In this document: piece after piece, positions 52,156 through 62,681 of the stretch
Position numbering within the stretch: position 1 is the stretch's first letter
Layout of the letters: each line of letters opens with the position of its first letter
NCBI GenBank assembly: GCA_963703015.1
Contig: OY969779.1
Location: 2,658,904 to 2,722,903 of the forward strand
Origin: Methanobacterium_B sp963703015
GTDB taxonomy: Archaea; Methanobacteriota; Methanobacteria; Methanobacteriales; Methanobacteriaceae
Direction of reading: 5' to 3'
Length of the DNA: 64,000 bases
Notes under the pieces: generated by a model
What the model was told of the DNA's origin: nothing
Databases searched by the model: none
Seen by the model: only the letters and a program-made list of their open reading frames with translations
Made by a program: the position numbers and the translations under genes

Positions 52156-53535
52156 ATGAAAACCCTGAGAAGAATGCTTTGTTTAGTAGATGGAGAACAT
52201 TACTTTCCAGTAACCAAATCAGCACTGGATATGCTGGACAGTCTGGAACATAACGAAATTGTTGCAGCTGTATTCATAGGAGGAACCGAAAAATTAAGGG
52301 ACGCATCTGAAGATGGAATTTCCAAACAACTTGAAAGACCAGTACACTTCGGACCAGATCATCACAACATTCCCTACGAATTAATAGACGAACTAATAGT
52401 TCGTTACAACGTAGATGTGGTGATGGATCTCTCGGACGAACCAGTTGTTGACTACTCTAAAAGATTCAAAATTGCAAACATCGTACTATCAAGGGGAATA
52501 CCCTACGAAGGACCAGACTTCAAATTTGAACCTGTAACAGAACACGAGGTACTGAAAAAACCTTCCATCAAAATTTTAGGTACAGGTAAAAGAATAGGGA
52601 AAACAGCAGTTTCAGCTTACGCAGCCAGACTCATCCACAAAAATGAATACAACCCATGTATTGTAGCAATGGGACGTGGCGGTCCTGAAGTACCGGAAAT
52701 TGTCCATGGAGACAAGATAGAGATCACACCAGAGTACCTCATGGAACAGTCAGATAAGGGTGTGCACGCTGCAAGCGATCATTGGGAAGATGCACTAATG
52801 AGTCGTATACTAACCATAGGCTGTAGAAGGTGTGGAGGAGGTATGGTTGGAGAGGTATTTATCACCAACATGAAACGAGGCGCAGAACTTGCAAACGATG
52901 TGGATTCAAACTTCGTGATAATGGAGGGAAGTGGAGCTGCCATACCACCAATCAAAACAGATAAACAAGTGGTACTTGTGGGTGCAAACCAACCCATCGT
53001 AAACATAGAAAACTACTTCGGACCCTACAGAATCAAACTCGCAGATCTGGCTATTATAACCATGTGCGAAGAACCAATGGCATCAACAGAAAAGATTGAA
53101 ACCATTAAAAACTTTATACATGAAATAAATCCCGAAGCAACAGTTATTGCAACTGTTTTCAGGCCAAAACCCCTGGGAGATGTAAAGGGTAAAAATGTGC
53201 TCTTTGCAACCACAGCACCAGACTCAATAAAATCGGTTTTAATAGAACACCTTGAAGACTTTTACGGGTGCAAAGTTGTTGGAACCACACCCCACCTATC
53301 GAACAGGCCACTGCTTCAAAAGGACATAGAAAAATATATAGGCGAAGCAGATGTCATGCTAACAGAACTTAAAGCAGCAGCAGTTGATGTGGCTACAAAG
53401 GACGCGTTAAAAGCCGGGCTAGAAGTTATTTACTGCGACAACATACCTATAGATATTGAAGATGGGGCCAATGAAAACTTTGATAAGGCCATCATCGAAG
53501 TTGTGGATGATGCAATAAAATCATTCAAAGATTAG
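52156..53535 (+). CDS. cpgS: Cyclic 2,3-diphosphoglycerate synthetase
   Basis: This 459-aa enzyme starts MKTLRRMLCLVDGEHYFPVT. It has a P-loop ILGTGKRIGKTAVSAYAARL (~138-157), a CR motif GCRRCGGGMVGEVF and LVGANQPIVNIENYFGPYR. It closes 2,3-diphosphoglycerate to the cyclic form with ATP. Cyclic DPG is an abundant solute and phosphate store in Methanobacteriales and supports protein stability. This gene is a strong taxonomic marker. It lies just before the thermosome gene on the same strand, 280 nt apart. Confidence 0.95.
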   Translation: MKTLRRMLCLVDGEHYFPVTKSALDMLDSLEHNEIVAAVFIGGTEKLRDASEDGISKQLERPVHFGPDHHNIPYELIDELIVRYNVDVVMDLSDEPVVDYSKRFKIANIVLSRGIPYEGPDFKFEPVTEHEVLKKPSIKILGTGKRIGKTAVSAYAARLIHKNEYNPCIVAMGRGGPEVPEIVHGDKIEITPEYLMEQSDKGVHAASDHWEDALMSRILTIGCRRCGGGMVGEVFITNMKRGAELANDVDSNFVIMEGSGAAIPPIKTDKQVVLVGANQPIVNIENYFGPYRIKLADLAIITMCEEPMASTEKIETIKNFIHEINPEATVIATVFRPKPLGDVKGKNVLFATTAPDSIKSVLIEHLEDFYGCKVVGTTPHLSNRPLLQKDIEKYIGEADVMLTELKAAAVDVATKDALKAGLEVIYCDNIPIDIEDGANENFDKAIIEVVDDAIKSFKD

Positions 53536-53745
53536 AATAAAACCTGTTGATCCAATGGAAAAATTTGGGACTGTTTTAATACATGGAACACTTTTAAACC
53601 CTGTATTTCCAGATCTATAATTCCCTAACATGGAAGAATAATCTTTTAAACCTTTAAATCCGGGTTTTTTAATTGGTTTAAATGGTTATAACAATTTTTT
53701 TCATTTTTAGGGTTATTTTTTCCATTATTTAACAGTACCCTATAA

Positions 53746-53818
<73 letters not shown>

Positions 53819-53822
53819 ACTT

Positions 53823-55445
<1,623 letters not shown>

Positions 55446-55509
55446 TAATAGATTTTTACATCCCTTTTTCTTTATTTTCTAAATATTTTTTAAATTTTTT
55501 AACTTACAC

Positions 55510-55519
55510 TTTTTTTTTT
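55510..55519 (+). terminator. T-run after the thermosome gene
   Basis: Ten consecutive T (55510-55519) with further T-rich runs on both sides; a likely archaeal T-run terminator. The rest of 55520-55986 is AT-rich and holds no gene I can support. Confidence 0.45.
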
Positions 55520-55986
55520 GAATGATTTTTTTTAATGGGTTTCTCAACAAAATCAGTATTTTGCTAAGTTATTTGCTAAAGATCCTAAACTTTGGACATA
55601 CATCTACACCAAAAAGTTGGTAATTCTTATCTGTTTAATCCACACCCCTGATCATGGAATTTAGGACAACTTAAAAGAAATTATGAACAGGTTCATTATT
55701 TTTAACAAGGTCTTCCTTGATTCTATGCTGTTAGTAGTTAACAAGACATTTTGGATCTTTCGAAACAATCCACAATTTAAAAATATAACAAAAATTGAGT
55801 AGGTTAAGTTTATCAAAACTAAATTTTGATCTGAATTTTATTAAATAGGAAGGAATGGGAAATACAACCCTGATATAATAAATGAAGTTCTCGTAAACCT
55901 TTGAAAATAATCTAATCTTTAATTGTAAAAAATTATATTTAAAGTAATACTAAACATTAATTAAGTAAAATTTTTTTGTAGGTGCA

Positions 55987-56463
55987 ATGATGAAAATCCA
56001 TAAGATCCCCTTGATGAGCAAAGAAGAATTTGATAAGTTCATAAAAGAAAATTATGTTAGCAGAATTGGTTTTAAAGGAGAATATCCCTATATAGCTCCG
56101 TTTTTATATGTTTTTGATGGTCATTTCATATACTTCATGTCAACCAAATATGGAAAGAAAATTGAAAGGTTTCATGCAAATCCAAATGTTGCAGTAGAAA
56201 TAGAGAAGTACGAAGATGATCTTTCAGAGTATCGTTTTGTAACATTACAGGGAAGTATAGAACAGGTAGAGAATATTGAAGAAAAATTAAAAGTTAAAAA
56301 ATGTTTTATAAATCTTATACAAGATAAATCCCTTTCAAAAAATGTTTTAGCTGCTTTGGGTCACTCACCAGATGATGAGTTAGAATCACTCATCAACGAA
56401 GATAGATCTTACATATGGAAACTGGTTGATGTTAAAAGTATAATTGGAATAAAAACTTCGTAG
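55987..56463 (+). CDS. PPOX-fold flavin/nitroreductase-like protein
   Basis: This 158-aa protein has the split beta-barrel pattern of pyridoxamine 5'-phosphate oxidase-like proteins: MSKEEFDKFIKENYVSRIGF, YPYIAPFLYVFDGHFIYFMS, KIERFHANPNVAVEIEKY and RFVTLQGSIEQV. It resembles the NimA/NitA subset that binds FMN (or F420) as a dimer. The lack of a PNPOx C-terminal domain argues against true vitamin B6 synthesis. It is monocistronic; two ATGs at 55987 and 55990 are usable. Substrate is not known. Confidence 0.85.
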   Translation: MMKIHKIPLMSKEEFDKFIKENYVSRIGFKGEYPYIAPFLYVFDGHFIYFMSTKYGKKIERFHANPNVAVEIEKYEDDLSEYRFVTLQGSIEQVENIEEKLKVKKCFINLIQDKSLSKNVLAALGHSPDDELESLINEDRSYIWKLVDVKSIIGIKTS

Positions 56464-56564
56464 ATTCTTTCTCATAACTATAGCATTGAGTAATTATTTG
56501 ACTGGAAAAATAAAAATTAGTAAAGGAACTCTGGTAATAACTGCTAAAAAAAAGAAAGATTAGT

Positions 56565-57008
56565 TTAAGTAACCACATGAAACTTTATAGTTTTTTCTGT
56601 GGATGGATACCATAAATATCCGGAGTAACTGGCTTTAACAGTATAGGTGCCAGGTTGTAACTTTTTCCAGTCGTAGTACCATATCTGCCAGTAAGTTCCA
56701 GTATTTGTGAAAGCATGTGTCAACATCCCAGATTCGGACAGTAAACAGGTGCCATTAGAATCAAATAATTCAAAGTATATGAATCTGTATCCCTGCCATT
56801 CTCCGTTTACATAGAGTTGTGCCCGGATTATGTATTCATTGTACTTTTCTGCAGTCTTGTTTAATACATAGTCATCTGTTTTGACACTATAATCCTTGTT
56901 TAAAAATTTTATTTCACTCGTATGTGCTACCACAGGTTGCACACCCATAGTTATAATCCCTACCACCATAATTATTGAAAATAGGGGCATAATTTTCTTC
57001 ATATCCAT
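56565..57008 (-). CDS. Secreted Ig-like protein of unknown function
   Basis: This 147-aa protein has a signal peptide (IMPLFSIIMVVGIITMGVQPVVAH) and a single beta-sandwich domain with YIIRAQLYVNGEWQGYRFIY, FELFDSNGTCLLSES and the ending KLQPGTYTVKASYSGYLWYP. The last segment matches the final strands of Ig-like (Big-type) domains in archaeal surface proteins. There is a single Cys and no anchor, so it is probably released or wall-associated. It is alone between two plus-strand genes. Confidence 0.7.
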   Translation of the reverse strand: MDMKKIMPLFSIIMVVGIITMGVQPVVAHTSEIKFLNKDYSVKTDDYVLNKTAEKYNEYIIRAQLYVNGEWQGYRFIYFELFDSNGTCLLSESGMLTHAFTNTGTYWQIWYYDWKKLQPGTYTVKASYSGYLWYPSTEKTIKFHVVT

Positions 57009-57183
57009 ACAATATCAACCACCATAGTTGTTCTTTCATCTCCATTATCTCAAATTTATATTAACTTTATGAACGTTTATATATTAAAACTTTTAAGTTT
57101 TAAATTAATTAAGAATGGATTGTACTGGATTGAGATAGAGATAAATAGTAATGGTTAAGAAATTCTAAATTCAATGTAAAATT

Positions 57184-57534
57184 ATGTTTGGATTTGGAAA
57201 AAAGAAAAATGATGATATAACTATTTCAGAGGCCTACGATTTGATCGTAGAAAATGAATCTAACTCTAAATTCATTGTATTAGATGTGAGAAGACCCGAT
57301 GAATTTAAAGAAAATCGAATAGAAAAAGCCATTAACATAGACTACACCTCTAATAACTTTAAAGATGAAGTATCAAAACTTGAAAGGAATGGAAAGTATC
57401 TGGTTTACTGTAGATCAGGTAGAAGAAGTTCAAATGCCCTTAAAATTATGAATGATCTAGGCTTTACTGATGTGAAAAATATGAAGGGTGGAATCACCAA
57501 GTGGATCAATAAAGGTCTTCCAATTAAGGTTTAA
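57184..57534 (+). CDS. Single-domain rhodanese-like protein
   Basis: This 116-aa rhodanese has VLDVRRPDEFKENRIEKAIN and the catalytic Cys in LVYCRSGRRSSNAL (active loop CRSGRRS), then MKGGITKWINKGLPIKV. A positively charged loop after the Cys is typical of thiosulfate or persulfide transfer enzymes. The stop codon overlaps the convergent TetR gene by 4 nt. No signal peptide is seen, so it is cytosolic. It may supply sulfur for cofactor or tRNA thiolation, but no partner is nearby. Confidence 0.92.
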   Translation: MFGFGKKKNDDITISEAYDLIVENESNSKFIVLDVRRPDEFKENRIEKAINIDYTSNNFKDEVSKLERNGKYLVYCRSGRRSSNALKIMNDLGFTDVKNMKGGITKWINKGLPIKV

Positions 57535-58142
57535 AAGAAATTGCTTAGGGTGCTTTGATCCTTGTCTATCTTTTTATTTTCTAATATTAATCTGAGTGCA
57601 CCTTCAAATCCCTTGGATATTTTTTTCTCATCAACACCCAATATGAACTGCTGTGTGATGTCTCCATAAATTGCAATTAAAAACTGGGCAATTTCACCGG
57701 GATCAATATCTGATCTTAACCCTCCAAGGCTTTGCTGTTTTGAAATATAACTTGTGAGGATCTTTAACTTTGTTTCGTAGGTTTCAATCAACTTGAATTT
57801 AATATCGTCACTGTCGTTTGAAATGGATGTTAAAACAAAGTTCAGGTGTAAAAGACCTTCAAAAACCGCCAGTGTATGATAATAATCTTTAAAAGCATCC
57901 ACAGATTTACTATCCTTAAATACTTTAATGAATGGTTCAGTCAGTGCCTGATCAACTGTGACCAGCAGTATATCTTCCTTACTTTTGAAGTATGAATAGA
58001 GGGATGCTTTGCTAACCCCAACTTCTGCTGCAATATCATCCATACTGGTGGAATGATATCCTTTCTCTTCAAAGAGGGTGTAAGCTGCTTTGATTATCTT
58101 CTTTTTAGCAAGCTCCTTATATTCAGGCACTACCTTGGGCAT
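57531..58142 (-). CDS. TetR/AcrR-family transcriptional regulator
   Basis: I chose the ATG at 58142 (203 aa); an upstream in-frame TTG at 58160 is less likely. The N-terminal HTH is clear: IIKAAYTLFEEKGYHSTSMD then IAAEVGVSKASLYSYFKSKE. The remaining helical domain is the ligand-binding part, with TSISNDSDDIKFK and an IAQFLIAIYGDITQQF helix. A perfect inverted repeat lies 65 nt upstream just below a TATA box, so the gene is probably autoregulated. It converges on the rhodanese gene. Confidence 0.92.
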   Translation of the reverse strand: MPKVVPEYKELAKKKIIKAAYTLFEEKGYHSTSMDDIAAEVGVSKASLYSYFKSKEDILLVTVDQALTEPFIKVFKDSKSVDAFKDYYHTLAVFEGLLHLNFVLTSISNDSDDIKFKLIETYETKLKILTSYISKQQSLGGLRSDIDPGEIAQFLIAIYGDITQQFILGVDEKKISKGFEGALRLILENKKIDKDQSTLSNFF

Positions 58143-58206
58143 AGTATCTAACCTAATCAACCATCATAAAATTCAATTAATTAAATTATAATCATGGTTA
58201 TTATAG

Positions 58207-58230
58207 TGACCATTGGTCAATATATATTTA
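58207..58230 (-). promoter_or_regulatory. TetR operator and overlapping TATA box
   Basis: TGACCA-T-TGGTCA (58207-58219) is a perfect odd-length inverted repeat of the TGACC/GGTCA type common for TetR regulators. On the minus strand the TATA-like AATATATATT (58220-58230) is immediately upstream, so a bound repressor would block transcription. The rest of 58231-58503 is AT-rich with no supported gene. Confidence 0.6.
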
Positions 58231-58503
58231 TTTAAATCATATGTCCCAGGGCATATTTAGTTACCCATTCTCAATTTTAGCTTTTACAATCAATATGGTC
58301 TATATATCAGACAGAAATTTATATATCAACGAGAAATTTATCTATACATCTAAAAATTCCATCAATTGTTTAATGGCCTATAAGAATTGTTTAAAAATTT
58401 AGGGTTAACTACTGGGTATTAAAATAAAAAAAGTTGAATGTAAAAAAAAAAGGTTGGGGTTTGGAAGGTTTAACTTCCAGACTAATTTAGGTTGAAGTTT
58501 TTT

Positions 58504-59655
58504 TTAACGTGACAGGATATGTACTGCTGCAGTACCGCCTGTTCCACCTATGTTGTGGGTCATGCCCACTTCAATACCTTCAATCTGTCTTTTACCTGCG
58601 TCTCCCCTGAGTTGCCATACAATTTCAGCTGCTTGAGCTATACCTGTGGCACCTAGTGGATGTCCTCTGGCTTTAAGTCCTCCAGATGGGTTTACTGGTA
58701 TTTCACCGTCGAGTTCAGTCATACCGTCCTCGATTGCAGGTCCTCCCTGGCCTTTTTCAACAAATCCAAGGTCTTCAATTGCCAGAAGTCCGTTTATACT
58801 GAAACAATCGTGAACCTCTACTCCACCTATGTCCTTTGGTGTGAAACCTGACATTTTGTAGGCTTTTCTTGATGCGTTGACAGTGGAATCTATGGTTGTT
58901 ATGTCCTTTCTGTCGTGAAGTGCTATAGTTCCTGATGCCTGTGTAGATGCTTTGACATAGACTGGTGTGTCTGTGTACTTCCTTGCATCTTCTGCTGGGC
59001 ACAGGATCACTGCTGCTGCACCGTCTGATACAGGTGAACAGTCAAGTAACCTCAATGGATCTGCTACCACACTTGAATTTAGTACTGCGTCAACGGATAT
59101 TTCCATGGGGTACTGTGCAAGTGGGTTTTTTGCTCCGTGTTTGTGGTTTAGTACAGATACCATTGCAAGTTGTTCCCTAGTTGTTCCGTACTCGTACATG
59201 TGACGCTTGGCCATCATTGCGTAGAGTGAAGGGAAAGTTACTCCCTGCTGTGCTTCCCATTCCTGGTCTGAAGCAGTTGCGATTGCTGGTGTTGGGTCAA
59301 CAACATCTGTCATTTTCTCAACCCCTGCAGAGATAACTATGTCATGGTATCCTGAAGCAACAGCCATTATTCCATTTCTAAGTGCTAATCCTCCGGATGC
59401 ACATGCTGCTTCAATTCTAGCTGATGGTATGGGTGTAAGTCCTGCATGATCTGCTATTAATGATGCTATGTGTTCCTGTTCAACGAACAAACCTGCACTC
59501 ATGTTTCCAACGTACATGGCTTCAAGTTCGTCTCCTTCGATGCCTGCATCTCCAATTGCCTTCATTCCAGCTTCTGTTATCATGTCTCTGAATGATACTT
59601 CCCAAAGCTCGCCGAATTTGGTCTGTGAGACTCCTATAATTGCAACATCTCTCAA
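58504..59655 (-). CDS. Acetyl-CoA acetyltransferase (archaeal thiolase)
   Basis: This 383-aa archaeal thiolase has RIEAACASGGLALRNGIMAV with the nucleophilic Cys, the conserved GGLKARGHPLGATGIAQ and the C-terminal MTHNIGGTGGTAAVHIL. It condenses two acetyl-CoA to acetoacetyl-CoA at the start of the mevalonate pathway for archaeal membrane lipids. The TTG start has GGAGGAATTAAT upstream. HMG-CoA synthase is directly upstream (124 nt). The usual third component, a DUF35 Zn-ribbon/OB protein, is not adjacent. Confidence 0.95.
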   Translation of the reverse strand: MRDVAIIGVSQTKFGELWEVSFRDMITEAGMKAIGDAGIEGDELEAMYVGNMSAGLFVEQEHIASLIADHAGLTPIPSARIEAACASGGLALRNGIMAVASGYHDIVISAGVEKMTDVVDPTPAIATASDQEWEAQQGVTFPSLYAMMAKRHMYEYGTTREQLAMVSVLNHKHGAKNPLAQYPMEISVDAVLNSSVVADPLRLLDCSPVSDGAAAVILCPAEDARKYTDTPVYVKASTQASGTIALHDRKDITTIDSTVNASRKAYKMSGFTPKDIGGVEVHDCFSINGLLAIEDLGFVEKGQGGPAIEDGMTELDGEIPVNPSGGLKARGHPLGATGIAQAAEIVWQLRGDAGKRQIEGIEVGMTHNIGGTGGTAAVHILSR

Positions 59656-59778
59656 ATTAATTCCTCCAGATAATAACTGTGGGGTGTTGGATAAACTGTT
59701 TTATCCCTGTAAAACCCCATTTAAATAATTTCATATTAAACTTTCTAAGATTTCCAAAAGTATTTTCATACGTTAGGT

Positions 59779-60828
59779 CTACTCTGTCCATGCCATTTTG
59801 AGTTTGGCTTTGTACTTGGCATAAACTGCGTAGTCTACGTAGCTCTTGTTTTTAACCATGTCTCGCACAAATGGTGCTTCTTCTTTAACTTCTTCCAGTC
59901 TGTCGTTGACTGTTATACTGAAGGCATCACTTCCAGCTCCTGAACCATAGGATACTGCCATGATTCTGTCTCCAGGTTTGGCTATGTCGAGAACTGCTGC
60001 GAGTCCCAGTGGTGTTGCACCAGAGTAGGTGTTACCTATAACAGGGGTTAATAATCCTGTTTTGTACTGTTCTTCGTTGAATCCCAACTTCTTAGCTGCC
60101 CTTATGTAGAATTTACCGTTAGGCTGGTGGAATATAACATGGTCGTAGTCTGAGGCTTCGGTACCCATTTTATCAAAGAGTCCCTTTGCACCTGAAAGTA
60201 CGTGTTTGAAGTAGGCTGGTTCACCTGTGAATCTTCCACCGTGTTTTGGGTATGGTTTACCCTCACGTCTGTAGAAATCTGGTGTGTCTGTTGTGAAGCT
60301 GTAAGTACCCTCGAAATCTGCCAGGGTATTTTCATTTCCTATCACATATGCGGCTCCACCAGCAGATGCTGTATATTCAAGTGCATCGCCAGGTGCTCCT
60401 TGTGCCGTGTCTGAACCTATTGCCAGTCCGTATTCTACCATTTCTGAGTCAACTAGACCCATACAAATTTGCATAGCTGCAGTACCTGCTTTACATGCAA
60501 ATTCTAGATCTGCTGCTGTTAAGTCTGGTGCTGCTTCCACAGCTTCGGATACTATTGTTGCAGTTGGTTTAACGGCGTATGGATGGGATTCTGAGCCAAC
60601 GTATACTGCACCTATCTTTTGTGGATCGATCTTTGCTCTTTTAAGAGCGTTTCTAGCAGCTTCAACTGATATTGTTGCTGTGTCTTCGTCTGGTCCTGGA
60701 ACAGATTTTTCTTGGACAACTAGACCCCTTGAAATTGCCTTGGGATCATCTCCCCAAACCTTTGCTATTTCCTCTACTTTTATTCTGTATGAAGGTATAT
60801 ACACTCCATATCCTACAATTCCTGCCAT
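59779..60828 (-). CDS. Hydroxymethylglutaryl-CoA synthase
   Basis: This 349-aa archaeal HMG-CoA synthase starts MAGIVGYGVYIPSYRIKVEE. It has the nucleophilic Cys in LEFACKAGTAAMQI, the His region DHVIFHQPNGKFYIRAAKK, and NTYSGATPLGLAAVLDIAKP. It makes HMG-CoA from acetoacetyl-CoA and acetyl-CoA for isoprenoid synthesis. It precedes thiolase on the same strand, an arrangement that lets acetoacetyl-CoA be channelled. Length is typical of the archaeal form (~350 aa). Confidence 0.97.
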   Translation of the reverse strand: MAGIVGYGVYIPSYRIKVEEIAKVWGDDPKAISRGLVVQEKSVPGPDEDTATISVEAARNALKRAKIDPQKIGAVYVGSESHPYAVKPTATIVSEAVEAAPDLTAADLEFACKAGTAAMQICMGLVDSEMVEYGLAIGSDTAQGAPGDALEYTASAGGAAYVIGNENTLADFEGTYSFTTDTPDFYRREGKPYPKHGGRFTGEPAYFKHVLSGAKGLFDKMGTEASDYDHVIFHQPNGKFYIRAAKKLGFNEEQYKTGLLTPVIGNTYSGATPLGLAAVLDIAKPGDRIMAVSYGSGAGSDAFSITVNDRLEEVKEEAPFVRDMVKNKSYVDYAVYAKYKAKLKMAWTE

Positions 60829-60839
60829 TTAATATCACA

Positions 60840-61351
60840 ACCTATGTAATCTTGATTGATAGACTTTTTTCTGTTTTTTATTTATATTTTATACAGATTA
60901 GTTTTTTTTATTTATGAATGTCCCATCTAAGTTTTCATTTCGTATCATTTAAAAAAAATACAGTAATAAGTGATATGTCAAACATGCTTATAAAGTTTGT
61001 TATAGTAATACAATTGGATAATGGGTCTTTAAACGATTTAATTGTTAATTACTTTCCATTATCTATTTTATCAATTTATTAACAGTATCACGAATATTCA
61101 TATTTTATGGTGTAAACCCCTGTTTTAACCATCTTAAAACATGACGATCTGTTGATTATTGTTTGTTCAATTTGGAATAATTAATATGGCGAATTTCAGG
61201 CTCTTAATCTGATCGAATCCATTGGAATATTTTTTTATGTGAATGTTGAAACCCAGAGTTATTATTTTATTGATCATGGGTTTAATTATGAGTGTTACAA
61301 TAATTGCAAAAATTCGTTTAGATATTAAGAATGTTAATTTAATAGTATAAT
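60840..61351. other. AT-rich gene-free stretch upstream of HMG-CoA synthase
   Basis: About 510 bp with no supported gene. It forms the left part of the ~1.1-kb gene-poor stretch and must include the HMG-CoA synthase promoter. No tRNA or known RNA was recognised. Confidence 0.4.
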
Positions 61352-61643
61352 TTAGTATATAGAAGAAGGAGGCCCAACCAGGGATATGGGTTTTTCTTTA
61401 CAGGACATCAACATTCCCGGGTTGGGTAAAAAGTTGGCAGTTGTTTCTCTTAGTTGTTGTTTAGATGATGATACTATGGCAGGAGGACATTTTTCATGGC
61501 TATTTGCCCTTTTTACAACTTTAAGAGCCACTTTTTTCATGAAAATTACCTGTTTGGTGATGTTCAGATTATTAAAATTTTTGGTGTTTATAAACTACAC
61601 ATTTTATCATGCCCCATATATTAAGGGTCGAAACCGCCTCTGA
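61352..61643. other. Unexplained element with strong stem and overlapping frames
   Basis: A TATA-like sequence (~61351-61362) and GAAGGAGG precede an 11-nt near-perfect stem (61373-61383 with 61416-61426, 10 of 11 paired). Open frames occur on both strands (85 aa plus, 62 aa minus) but neither resembles a protein I know, and the plus-strand start is too far from the GGAGG. It may be an RNA gene, a degenerate gene, or a leader. Local GC is higher than in the flanks. Confidence 0.25.
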
Positions 61644-61735
61644 TTTTGGACCTAAATTCATTCAATTTCTTTTGTTGTGGATGTTTGTTTAGATTTGTTT
61701 GATTCTAATTTTTTTGATGCCTTTAATTCAATTTA

Positions 61736-61840
61736 TAGCTACACATAATTTATACACCTCTCGAACATTGGTTTGGTAGTTTAGCGGCGTATTTATATTT
61801 TGTATGTTGGTTTTTTTTAGCTACACATAGTTATGCACCT
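61736..61840 (+). repeat. Direct repeats TAGCTACACATA...TACACCT
   Basis: Two imperfect ~23-bp copies begin at 61736 and 61818, sharing TAGCTACACATA followed by TT-A-T and CACCT, 82 nt apart. They are in the gene-free stretch upstream of the gene at 61969. Possible regulatory or recombination repeats. Confidence 0.4.
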
Positions 61841-61885
61841 TGAATTGTAGGTTTTTAATGCTAGGTGATCGTGAACAAATTTAAG

Positions 61886-61921
61886 ATAACGATCGTTATA
61901 ACATTATATAACGATTGTTAT
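61886..61921. promoter_or_regulatory. Tandem palindromic operator, ATAACGATCGTTAT type
   Basis: ATAACGATCGTTAT (61886-61899) is a perfect palindrome; ATAACGATTGTTAT (61908-61921) is a one-mismatch copy. Their centres are 22 nt apart, two helical turns, so two dimers could bind the same face. They lie just upstream of the TATA box of the gene at 61969, a position used by both activators and repressors in archaea. Confidence 0.6.
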
Positions 61922-61928
61922 ATATGTC

Positions 61929-61939
61929 ATATATAAATG
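61929..61939 (+). promoter_or_regulatory. TATA box for the 5-FTHF cyclo-ligase-like gene
   Basis: ATATATAAAT (about 61929-61939) predicts transcription start at ~61958, leaving a leader of only ~10 nt; no ribosome-binding site precedes the ATG at 61969, so the mRNA may be nearly leaderless. Confidence 0.45.
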
Positions 61940-61968
61940 TTTCCATTCATAAATAAAAATAGATAAAA

Positions 61969-62586
61969 ATGGACAACATACCCCTGGATCAAAACAAAGA
62001 AAAATTAAGAAAGCTGGTGTACAACCAGCTAATAGAAAATCATGTAAGCACCCCGCACTACATTGGAAGAATACCAGACTTCAAAGGTTCAAAAAAAGCT
62101 GCATCAAACCTCAGTTCCACAAGAGAATGGAAAACAACCAGTACCATATTTAGCAGTCCAGACACGGCCCAGAGACAGGTTCGTGAAAATGCACTCAAAG
62201 ATGGAAAGATCCTCATCATGGTAACACCCAAAATAGAAAATGGATACCTGAAACTCGATGCTCAAGATCTTAAGGGACGAGAAAAAGAAGCATCAACAAT
62301 TGAAGGAGCATTCAAATACGGTGAAAAAATAGACCAACTCCCTACGGTAGATCTGGTTGTTGAAGGATCAGTTGCAGTTGACAAAACAGGTAGAAGACTT
62401 GGGAAAGGAGGAGGTTACGGTGACAGGGAAATCGAATTTCTCAAGAGAACAGGATCACTAAACCCAAACACACCCATAGTAAGCACAGTTCACAATCTCC
62501 AGATAGTTGAAACTGTACCAACAGAAAGGCACGATCAGAAAATAAATATGATTGTGACGCCAGACAAAATTTTAAGGTTAAAATAG
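61969..62586 (+). CDS. 5-formyltetrahydrofolate cyclo-ligase family protein
   Basis: This 205-aa protein has the MTHFS/5-FCL pattern: an N-terminal basic stretch (RIPDFKGSKKAASNL), LIMVTPKIENGYLKLDAQDL, and the conserved loop GRRLGKGGGYGDREIEFLKR, then PIVSTVHNLQIVE. True enzymes make methenyl-THF from 5-formyl-THF with ATP. Methanogens use methanopterin, so an altered substrate or a role in purine or thiamine-like chemistry is possible. Two palindromes upstream suggest tight regulation. Confidence 0.82.
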   Translation: MDNIPLDQNKEKLRKLVYNQLIENHVSTPHYIGRIPDFKGSKKAASNLSSTREWKTTSTIFSSPDTAQRQVRENALKDGKILIMVTPKIENGYLKLDAQDLKGREKEASTIEGAFKYGEKIDQLPTVDLVVEGSVAVDKTGRRLGKGGGYGDREIEFLKRTGSLNPNTPIVSTVHNLQIVETVPTERHDQKINMIVTPDKILRLK

Positions 62587-62681
62587 GACCGGAACCAGTC
62601 CCAATTAAGGTATAATTTCACACAAGTACATCATAAAAATTTAAGATAAACAAAATTTCGAGGTTTGGGGAGGATGGAATA

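Noticed and set aside
61736..61921. CRISPR-like repeat array
   Set aside because: Only two imperfect copies of the longer repeat and two short palindromes, with different spacing and no cas genes.
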